In this document: one piece after another, positions 32,800 through 39,014 of the stretch
Position numbering within the stretch: the first letter of the stretch is position 1
Layout: every line of letters starts with the position of its first letter
NCBI GenBank assembly: GCA_934378195.1
Contig: CAKRPO010000016.1
Span: forward strand, 1 to 39,014
From: an uncultured Blautia sp.
GTDB lineage: Bacteria > Bacillota > Clostridia > Lachnospirales > Lachnospiraceae
Length of the DNA: 39,014 nucleotides
Direction: 5' to 3'
The notes under the pieces: model-generated
What the model saw: only the letters and a program-made list of their open reading frames with translations
Database searches by the model: none
Told to the model about the DNA's origin: nothing
Position numbers and translations under genes: made by a program

Positions 32800-33648
32800 T
32801 TATTTTTTAAAAGAAATCTCCCCATCAAATACGGTCGTAGCCGGTCCCGTCATGTAGACCAGATTTTCCTGGCGGTTCCAGAGAATCTGCAGATCACCGC
32901 CGAGCAGCTTCACGGTAACAGGCTGGTCTTCATCTACCAGTCCGTTTAGAGTAGAAGCAACCGCAACTGCACATGCACCGGTGCCGCATGCAAGAGTCTC
33001 ACCGGATCCACGTTCCCATACACGCATCTGTAGTGTGTGGCGGTCGATCACTTTTACAAATTCTGTATTGATACGATCCGGGAAAGCAATGTGATTCTCA
33101 AACTTCGGTCCGATTTTCTCGATATCCAGGTTTCTCAGGTCATCCATATAGACAATTGCATGCGGATTTCCCATGGAAACAGCTGTGATGTGATAGGTTG
33201 TGCCATCAACGTTCAGAGGTTCATTAATCACCTGCTCCTTGGTAGAAACTACCGGAATCTGTCTGGAAGTCAGAATCGGCGCACCCATATTGACTTTGAC
33301 AAGAGAGACTTTGCCGTCATCACCAAGTGTCAGATCCAGATATTTGATACCACTTTTTGTAGCAACAGAGATATTGGTCTTGTTTACGATACCGTAATCA
33401 TAAGCATATTTTGCCACGCAGCGGATACCATTTCCGCACATCGCACCCTGTGAACCATCCATGTTGTACATATCCATCTCACAGTCTGCCACATCAGATG
33501 GCTTGATCAGAATCAGTCCGTCAGAACCGATGCCAAAATGACGGTCACTGACAAATTTTGCGACAGCAGACGGATCCGCAACCGTTTCTTTAAAACAGTT
33601 GACATATACATAATCGTTTCCGATTCCATGCATTTTAGTAAATTTCAT
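32800..33648 (-). CDS. dapF: Diaminopimelate epimerase
   Basis: Interconverts LL- and meso-diaminopimelate for lysine and peptidoglycan synthesis, 282 residues. The ATG at 33648 follows GAGGAGG by about 7 bases and starts MKFTKMHGIGNDYVYVN, the family N-terminus; an ATG six codons earlier is less likely. The two catalytic cysteines are Cys71 in MCGNGIRC and Cys221 in ACGTGACA. It is separate from hydF, which lies 293 bases upstream on the same strand; that gap shows only a small CCAG/CTGG hairpin near 33739. It stands alone rather than in a lysine operon. Confidence 0.97.
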   Translation of the reverse strand: MKFTKMHGIGNDYVYVNCFKETVADPSAVAKFVSDRHFGIGSDGLILIKPSDVADCEMDMYNMDGSQGAMCGNGIRCVAKYAYDYGIVNKTNISVATKSGIKYLDLTLGDDGKVSLVKVNMGAPILTSRQIPVVSTKEQVINEPLNVDGTTYHITAVSMGNPHAIVYMDDLRNLDIEKIGPKFENHIAFPDRINTEFVKVIDRHTLQMRVWERGSGETLACGTGACAVAVASTLNGLVDEDQPVTVKLLGGDLQILWNRQENLVYMTGPATTVFDGEISFKK

Positions 33649-33941
33649 AAAACAAATCCTCCTCATTCAATTAAATATTCTCCCCGGTTAGTTCCGAAAT
33701 GTTTGCGGTTTCTGATAAAAATGAAGTATTGCAATTTCCAGAAAAACTGGATAAACATTCCAATATCATAGAACCGTAGTATAACGAAAAAATGTTATAT
33801 CTTTGTGAAGATAACAAAAACATCTTCAAAATAATAAAAACTAATTATAAATATACCATAAACTGTCAGTTACTGTATACCTCGGAATTATCAATGTTTT
33901 GTAAAAGTATGCGTATGACCATGAAAAGAATTTTTACAGTC

Positions 33942-35168
33942 TTACACCAGCTTCTGCATTTCAGGGAAAGGTCCCAGACTGCGTTTGAGGATTCCCGTTA
34001 CCTGCGCGATCAGGATACCGTAATTGGTGATCGGGACGCCCTGGTCCTGACAGCAGGCGATGCGGTATTTCATTTCACGTTCATTCAGCATACAGCCACC
34101 GCAGTGCACAACCATCTTATAGGAAGAAACATCATCTGGAAATTCTGTTCCGGAGGTAAATTCAAATACCGGTTTCTTGCCGGTATAATTGCGGATCCAC
34201 TCAGGCATCTTGCAGGTTCCGATATCTCCACACTGACGGTGATGCGTACAACCCTCTGCAATCAGGATACGGTCGCCGTCTTCAATCGAAGAAAGTGCAG
34301 CCACCCCTTTCAGCTGTGTCTCGAGCTCACCCTTGTATCTCGCAAAAAGAATGGAAAACGAAGTCAGAGTGATATTTTCCGGAACATCTTTGGAAACGCG
34401 TGCAAAAGCCTGACTGTCTGTGACAACAAGCTTTGGACAGACACCCTGTGCCAGAAAATGATCCAGTGTGCTTTTTAATTCGGTATCCCGTACTACGAGT
34501 GAAAGTGCGCCGCGTTCCAGAATATCACGGATCGTCTGCTGCTGCGGCAGGATCAGACGTCCCTTTGGGGCGGCCTTGTCAATTGGCACGACGAGAATCA
34601 CCAGGTCCAGAGGCTCGATCAGGTCCTGGATCAGAGGATATTTGTGTGTATCTTCCGGTTTCAGAGAAGCAATCTTTTCTTTGAGTTCCTGAATATTCAT
34701 GCCATCAGCAGCACTGACCAGAACTTCACCTGCACGGACGGACATGGCGAGATCTTTGACTTCTTCGCCTGACAACAGGTCAATCTTGTTGTACACGACC
34801 AGATAAGGGATTCCTTTTTCATGAAAACGATGAATCAGGGCAAGTTCCTCCTCACCTTTGCCAGTCGTACTGTCTACGACCAGAATTGCTATATCCGTTT
34901 TATTCAAAACCTGATAGCTTTTACGGACACGAAGCGCACCAAGCTCGCCCTCATCGTCTATACCAGGTGTGTCGATGACCATGACCGGGCCAAGTGGCAA
35001 CAGTTCCATAGTTTTGTAAACAGGGTCAGTCGTTGTGCCCATGACTGATGAGACGATTGCGAGCTCCTGTCCCGTCACTGCATTGATAACACTGGATTTG
35101 CCGGCATTTCTTTTTCCGAAAAAACTGATATGTACCCGTTCAGAAGCGGGTGTCTGATTCATTCCCAT
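33942..35168 (-). CDS. hydF: [FeFe]-hydrogenase maturation GTPase HydF
   Basis: Scaffold GTPase that carries the di-iron subcluster to the hydrogenase apoprotein, 408 residues. The start at 35168 follows GGAGG by 8 bases; a start ten codons earlier would place that site inside the gene. GTPase motifs: GKRNAGKSS (18-26), DTPGIDD (66-72) and NKID (127-130). The C-terminal cluster motif Cys307-x-His309-x46-Cys356-x2-Cys359 is complete. No hydE, hydG or hydrogenase gene lies in the window. It marks the organism as a hydrogen-metabolising anaerobe. A strong promoter is visible at 35224-35252. Confidence 0.96.
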   Translation of the reverse strand: MGMNQTPASERVHISFFGKRNAGKSSVINAVTGQELAIVSSVMGTTTDPVYKTMELLPLGPVMVIDTPGIDDEGELGALRVRKSYQVLNKTDIAILVVDSTTGKGEEELALIHRFHEKGIPYLVVYNKIDLLSGEEVKDLAMSVRAGEVLVSAADGMNIQELKEKIASLKPEDTHKYPLIQDLIEPLDLVILVVPIDKAAPKGRLILPQQQTIRDILERGALSLVVRDTELKSTLDHFLAQGVCPKLVVTDSQAFARVSKDVPENITLTSFSILFARYKGELETQLKGVAALSSIEDGDRILIAEGCTHHRQCGDIGTCKMPEWIRNYTGKKPVFEFTSGTEFPDDVSSYKMVVHCGGCMLNEREMKYRIACCQDQGVPITNYGILIAQVTGILKRSLGPFPEMQKLV

Positions 35169-35188
35169 AGCACAGCCCTCCTTAAAAA

Positions 35189-35210
35189 TTTCACACAATA
35201 AAATGTGAAA
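35189..35210. promoter_or_regulatory. Inverted repeat in the hydF leader
   Basis: TTTCACA-N8-TGTGAAA, perfect 7-bp arms, lies between the hydF promoter and its ribosome site. It could be a redox- or metal-responsive operator or a leader hairpin. Confidence 0.45.
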
Positions 35211-35223
35211 GTATATTGTTTAT

Positions 35224-35252
35224 ATTATATGAAAAGCACAGGGGATGTTCAA
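35224..35252 (-). promoter_or_regulatory. Promoter of hydF
   Basis: On the minus strand TTGAAC (35247-35252), a 17-base spacer and a perfect TATAAT (35224-35229). This predicts a start near 35217 and a leader of about 50 bases. Confidence 0.7.
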
Positions 35253-35349
35253 GTAGAAGTTATGCAATGAATGCTTCTGTTTATGCGTTTTAACAAGGTA
35301 AAGAGTGAATACAGCAAAAATTTTGTATACTATAATAAGAAAGAATTGC

Positions 35350-35377
35350 TTGTAATTTTGAGATAGTGTGATACAAT
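35350..35377 (+). promoter_or_regulatory. Promoter of the amino-acid importer
   Basis: TTGTAA (35350-35355), 16 bases, TACAAT (35372-35377). A second TATAAT at 35331 lacks a -35. Confidence 0.5.
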
Positions 35378-35390
35378 AAGAAAAATGAAT

Positions 35391-35423
35391 AGGAATTATG
35401 CAATTTCGTGCATAAATATTCCT
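35391..35423 (+). other. Stem-loop in the leader of the amino-acid receptor gene
   Basis: AGGAAT-TATGCA and TGCATA-N3-ATTCCT arms around ATTTCG. It lies between the predicted promoter and the GAGGAGGAG ribosome site. It may be an mRNA-stabilising hairpin or an operator. Confidence 0.45.
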
Positions 35424-35447
35424 GGGTAAAACGAGGAGGAGAACAAA

Positions 35448-36314
35448 ATGAATTTAAAGAAAATTACAGCACTTATGATTGGTGCAGTTATGGCAGTATC
35501 CATGGCAGTTCCGGCGATGGCTGATGATAAGGTGGAAACTGTTACAGAAGGTAAACTTACAGTAGCAACAAGTCCGGACTTCGCACCATATGAATTTTAT
35601 TCAATTGATGAAGACGGCAACCCGACACTTGCAGGATTTGATATGGATCTGGCTAAGTACATCGCTGACAAGATGGGACTCGAACTGGAAGTAGTTCCGA
35701 TGGACTTTGACGGTGTATTAAGCGAACTGTCTCAGAAGAACGTAGACCTTGGTATGGCTGGTCTTTCTCCAGACCCGGCTCGTGAAGATGCAATGGACTT
35801 CTCTGATCTTTACTATAAAGGTGGACAGTCATTTGTATCAGTAAAAGACAAAGCAGATGAGTTCAAATCTCTTGAAGATGCAAACAACAAAGATTACTCT
35901 ATTGGAGCACAGACAGGTTCTATCCAGCTTGATCTTGCAAACGAGAATACACCAGATGCAGACATCGTATCTCTTCCGAAGGTTACAGACATTATCACAG
36001 AACTTCTGACAGGTAAGATGGATGGTGCATTCATTGAGACAGACGTAGCAAAGAGCTATCAGAAAAACTATCCGGATCTTGAAATCCTCTTTGACGTACC
36101 ATATGATGCTGAAGGATCTGCAATCGGTGTTTGCAAAGGAAACGATGCACTTCTCAAAGCAGTAAACGAAGCAATTGCAGATGCTCTTGAAGATGGTTCC
36201 ATGGAGAAATATATCGCAGATGCAAATGAACTTGCTGCTGGTAACAAATATGAAGGAACACTGGACGAGAACGGTGCAGTTCCGGAAGCTGATGCAGCAG
36301 ACGACGCTGAATAA
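35448..36314 (+). CDS. Polar amino-acid ABC importer, substrate-binding protein
   Basis: A 288-residue extracytoplasmic receptor of the SBP_bac_3 family. Motifs: LTVATSPDFAPYEFYS, LAGFDMDLAKYIADKMG and DLGMAGLSPDPAREDAMDFSD, all typical of amino-acid receptors. The signal peptide ends MAVPAMA-DD and has no lipobox cysteine, unusual for a Gram-positive receptor; the protein may be released or held by charge. The C-terminus is very acidic (PEADAADDAE). GAGGAGGAG precedes the ATG. It is followed by permease and ATPase genes. The ligand is not readable; polar or cystine-like amino acids are typical. Confidence 0.9.
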   Translation: MNLKKITALMIGAVMAVSMAVPAMADDKVETVTEGKLTVATSPDFAPYEFYSIDEDGNPTLAGFDMDLAKYIADKMGLELEVVPMDFDGVLSELSQKNVDLGMAGLSPDPAREDAMDFSDLYYKGGQSFVSVKDKADEFKSLEDANNKDYSIGAQTGSIQLDLANENTPDADIVSLPKVTDIITELLTGKMDGAFIETDVAKSYQKNYPDLEILFDVPYDAEGSAIGVCKGNDALLKAVNEAIADALEDGSMEKYIADANELAAGNKYEGTLDENGAVPEADAADDAE

Positions 36315-36367
36315 TATTTAAAATATTTTTAAAAGATATTTCAGGCAACACAAACAAAAAATCATAG

Positions 36368-36397
36368 ATTCCTCCCCAGATATATATGGGGAGGAAT
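36368..36397 (+). terminator. Attenuator between receptor and permease genes
   Basis: ATTCCTCCCCA pairs with TGGGGAGGAAT (11 bp) around GATATATA. The following tract TGTTGCTGTTT is poor in T, so partial termination or 3'-end protection of the receptor mRNA is likely. Confidence 0.65.
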
Positions 36398-36479
36398 TGT
36401 TGCTGTTTAAACTTAAGTAATTAAGTTCAGTATTCAGCAATGATATATGAAAATTAACTATACAATGAAAGGAGTTTAT

Positions 36480-37265
36480 ATGGACAGTTTTATTAAATTA
36501 TCTAATTTTGGCAAAATTGCCCCATATGCACAGCTGTTTCGACAGGGTCTTCTCGTAACTGTACTGTTGTCACTGTTTACAGTAGCGATTGGTTTTGTTC
36601 TTGCTCTGATCCTCGCACTGATGCGTATGTCAAACATCCGTCCGTTCCGAGCCCTGGCGGTAGACCGTAATGGACATCTGAGAGAGGGAGGACCGCTGGT
36701 GTGGCTGTCCAAATTTAATCCCCTTTCTTTTCTTGCAACTGCATACGTTGAGATCCTTCGTTCCACTCCGGTACTGGTACAGATTTTTATCATTTATTAC
36801 GGCGTATTTGGAATGATCGATCTTCCGTCTTTCCAGATGTTTGGATTTATCAAATTCAACCGTTTCTTTCCGGGTGTCGTTGCTCTTGGTATGAACTCCG
36901 GTGCATATCTCTGTGAGATCATCCGTGCCGGTATCCAGTCCATCGATCAGGGACAGACAGAAGCAGCACGTTCCCTGGGACTTTCCCAGACCATGAACCT
37001 GCGTTATATCATCCTTCCGCAGGCACTCAAGAATATCCTTCCGGCGATCGCAAACGAATTCGTTGTTATCATCAAGGAATCCGCGATCACATACACCATC
37101 GGTGTACAGGATATCATGTCTGCCGTAAACGCAGTCAAAGGTGCGACATTCATTATCATCGAGCCGTTGCTGGTAGCTACAGCTATTTACTTCTGCCTGT
37201 GCTTCCCGACCTCCAAACTGATTGCATATTTCGAAAGGAGAATGAGCCATGGCGACAAGCGATAG
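36480..37265 (+). CDS. Polar amino-acid ABC importer, permease
   Basis: A 261-residue HisM/GlnP-type inner-membrane permease. The ATG at 36480 is favoured by AAGGAG just upstream; an earlier ATG at 36447 adds 11 residues without a site. Several membrane helices are visible, and the EAA-loop [27 protein letters not shown] region (here [20 protein letters not shown], then SLGLS) is intact. The N-terminal half carries [19 protein letters not shown], also typical. Its end overlaps the ATPase start by 17 bases. Confidence 0.94.
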   Translation: MDSFIKLSNFGKIAPYAQLFRQGLLVTVLLSLFTVAIGFVLALILALMRMSNIRPFRALAVDRNGHLREGGPLVWLSKFNPLSFLATAYVEILRSTPVLVQIFIIYYGVFGMIDLPSFQMFGFIKFNRFFPGVVALGMNSGAYLCEIIRAGIQSIDQGQTEAARSLGLSQTMNLRYIILPQALKNILPAIANEFVVIIKESAITYTIGVQDIMSAVNAVKGATFIIIEPLLVATAIYFCLCFPTSKLIAYFERRMSHGDKR

Positions 37266-38025
37266 TCTGATTCAGGTAAAAAACCTCAAGAAACATTATC
37301 ACAGAGGCGCGATCAAAGCTCTGGACGGTGTGACTGCAAATATTAATAAAGGCGATGTAATGGTAGTCATCGGACCATCCGGTTCCGGTAAATCCACATT
37401 TCTTCGTAGTCTGAATCTTCTGGAAGAGCCGACAGACGGTGAGATCATTTTTAACGGTGTGGACATCACCAAGAAGAAATACAAAGATGCTTCCGGCAAG
37501 ACCGTAAAACTCGATATCGATGGACTTCGTCAGAAAATGGGAATGGTTTTTCAGCATTTTAACCTGTTCCCGCATATGACTATTCTGGACAATATGACTC
37601 TGGCACCAATGAAGGTCAAAGGCGTTTCCAAAGAAGAGGCAGAGAAAAAAGCACTCGAGCTTTTGGAACGTGTCGGACTTGCGGATCGTGCAAATGCATA
37701 TCCGATCCAGCTCTCCGGTGGTCAGAAACAGCGTGTTGCGATCGTAAGAGCACTTGCGATGGAACCGGAAGTGATGCTCTTTGATGAGCCAACATCTGCG
37801 CTTGACCCGGAAATGGTAGGAGAAGTTCTGGATGTTATGAAAGAGCTTGCCAAAGAAGGCATGACCATGGTCGTAGTAACACACGAGATGGGATTTGCGC
37901 GTGAAGTTGGAAACCGTGTTCTTTTCATGGCAGACGGAAAGCTTCTTGTAGATGGCACTCCGGCAGAAATCTTTGATAATCCGACGAACCCGCGTCTGCA
38001 GGAATTTTTATCCAAGGTATTATAA
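37249..38025 (+). CDS. Polar amino-acid ABC importer, ATP-binding protein
   Basis: A 258-residue GlnQ/HisP-type ATPase. Walker A is GPSGSGKST (42-50), the Q-loop [12 protein letters not shown], signature LSGGQKQR, Walker [15 protein letters not shown] and H-loop VVTHEM. It overlaps the permease gene, so the subunits are coupled, and ends just before a terminator. It energises uptake through the adjacent permease and receptor. Confidence 0.96.
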   Translation: MATSDSLIQVKNLKKHYHRGAIKALDGVTANINKGDVMVVIGPSGSGKSTFLRSLNLLEEPTDGEIIFNGVDITKKKYKDASGKTVKLDIDGLRQKMGMVFQHFNLFPHMTILDNMTLAPMKVKGVSKEEAEKKALELLERVGLADRANAYPIQLSGGQKQRVAIVRALAMEPEVMLFDEPTSALDPEMVGEVLDVMKELAKEGMTMVVVTHEMGFAREVGNRVLFMADGKLLVDGTPAEIFDNPTNPRLQEFLSKVL

Positions 38026-38030
38026 TAATG

Positions 38031-38069
38031 AAGGTGACCGGAACACTCTGGTTGCCTTTGTCTTTTTTT
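38031..38069 (+). terminator. Terminator after the amino-acid importer
   Basis: AAGGTGACCGGA and TCTGGTTGCCTTT can pair over 11 bp with G-T wobbles around ACAC, followed by TTTGTC and seven T. It separates the importer from the amidohydrolase gene, perhaps only in part. Confidence 0.65.
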
Positions 38070-38100
38070 ACTTTATTTTATAGAAAGAAGGTACGATACG

Positions 38101-39014
38101 ATGACAACACAAAAACAGTCTGCACTGCAGACAATTGAAGAAAAAAAGTCTCTGATCGCTGGCATTGCCGATAAAGTCTGGGAATTCGCAGAGCTTTCTC
38201 TTCAGGAATTCAAATCCGCGGAAACCTACTGTGAAGCACTGGAAAAAGAAGGATTTGATGTGGAACGCGGAACCTGCAATATTGAGACTGCGTTTGCTGC
38301 ATCATACGGACACGGAAGACCATATATAGGTATTCTTGCAGAGTACGATGCTCTCTCAGGACTTTCTCAGGAAGCCGGCCTTATCGAGCGTAAAGAAAAA
38401 AACGCTGGTGGAAATGGTCATGGATGCGGACATAATCTTCTTGGCGCAGGTGCGTTTGCAGCGGCTCTTGGAATCAAGGCATATCTGGAACAGAATGATA
38501 TTTCTGGTACAGTGATCCTTTATGGATGCCCGGGAGAAGAGGGTGGTGCTGCAAAAGCATTTATGGCTCGTGATGGTCTCTGGAAAAAACTGGATGCAGC
38601 ACTTACCTGGCATCCGGAAGATGTAAATGAGGTGGCTACAGGCTCTTCAAATTCCTGTATCCAGACACAGTATAAATTTACCGGTATCGCTTCACATGCT
38701 GCAGGTGCGCCTGAGAAGGGACGCAGTGCTCTTGACGCAGTTGAGCTTATGAATATCGGTGTGCAGTTCCTTCGTGAGCATATGAGTGATAAAGCGCGTA
38801 TCCATTATGCGATCACAGATGCCGGCGGATGCAGCCCGAATGTGGTACAGCCTCGTGCAAGTGTTCTTTATATGGTTCGTTCCAACCATGTGGCAGAGGC
38901 AGTGGAGCTTCAGAAGCGTGTGGATAAGATCGCAGAAGGTGCTGCTCTGATGACAGAGACTACTTATGAAAAGAAATTCATAGACGGTCTTGCAGATACC
39001 GTAAGCAACTTTGC
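38101..39014 (+). CDS. M20-family amidohydrolase (AbgB-like), 3' partial
   Basis: The frame is open to the end of the window; 304 residues are visible of an expected 430-480. It is a metal-dependent M20D peptidase/amidohydrolase resembling p-aminobenzoyl-glutamate hydrolase subunit B. Metal and catalytic motifs: LAEYDALSG (Asp83), GHGCGHNLLG (His107 and His111) and CPGEEGG (Glu146-Glu147). The insert SHAAGAPEKGRSALDAVELMN belongs to the dimerisation domain. A ribosome site AGAAAGGAAGG-like (GAAAGAAGG) precedes the ATG. It follows the amino-acid importer, so it probably hydrolyses an N-acyl amino acid or dipeptide taken up by it. Confidence 0.88.
   Translation, partial: MTTQKQSALQTIEEKKSLIAGIADKVWEFAELSLQEFKSAETYCEALEKEGFDVERGTCNIETAFAASYGHGRPYIGILAEYDALSGLSQEAGLIERKEKNAGGNGHGCGHNLLGAGAFAAALGIKAYLEQNDISGTVILYGCPGEEGGAAKAFMARDGLWKKLDAALTWHPEDVNEVATGSSNSCIQTQYKFTGIASHAAGAPEKGRSALDAVELMNIGVQFLREHMSDKARIHYAITDAGGCSPNVVQPRASVLYMVRSNHVAEAVELQKRVDKIAEGAALMTETTYEKKFIDGLADTVSNF

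Overview
The window looks like chromosomal DNA of a strictly anaerobic, gut-type Firmicute, most likely a Lachnospiraceae member. Support: moderate GC, Gram-positive lipoproteins and strong AGGAGG-type ribosome sites, YesM/YesN-style two-component regulation, DapF, the [FeFe]-hydrogenase maturase HydF, and a bile-acid/enoate-type flavin reductase. The genus cannot be fixed from the sequence alone. No rRNA, tRNA, CRISPR array or intact IS element was seen.

Layout. (1) 1-9239: a ChvE/MmsA/MmsB-type monosaccharide ABC importer (binding protein cut by the window start), then an overlapping four-gene operon of a membrane-anchored sugar-binding protein, a YesM-type histidine kinase, an AraC-type response regulator and an orphan sugar-binding lipoprotein. 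(2) 9694-21682: a hydroaromatic-acid locus. On the minus strand lie an MFS carrier, type I 3-dehydroquinate dehydratase (AroD) and a TRAP transporter (DctQ, DctM, DctP). On the plus strand lie a LysR regulator, a 673-residue old-yellow-enzyme/FeS/FAD reductase, two AroE paralogues and a HAD phosphatase. I infer that it imports quinate/shikimate-like acids and interconverts or reduces them. (3) Inside this locus, at 19334-19639, is a candidate type I toxin-antitoxin module built like the Fst/par system: a 29-residue hydrophobic peptide gene, a convergent small RNA, a shared bidirectional terminator, and short repeats that let the RNA pair over the toxin start codon. (4) 21688-28352: a repeat-rich, partly decayed stretch with a DtxR-like regulator and its winged-helix partner, a Rpn/PD-(D/E)XK nuclease gene, and remnants of a surface NEAT-like protein, a FecCD permease and a truncated FecE-type ATPase. 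(5) 28379-32481: a DUF454 membrane protein and a heterodimeric ABC exporter pair. (6) 32800-35168 minus: dapF and hydF. (7) 35448-39014: a polar amino-acid ABC importer (binding protein, permease, ATPase) followed by an M20 amidohydrolase cut by the window end.

Two dispersed repeat families stand out. One is a 139-bp hairpin-rich unit present twice (9456-9594 and 20546-20684) at about 96% identity. The other is a family of about 300 bp bounded by hairpin-forming inverted repeats (21688, 24083, 26178 and 32494). Its central terminator-like stem shows compensatory base changes between copies; one copy carries seven tandem 53-bp units and one is only a right half. These elements fill intergenic gaps and probably act as terminators.
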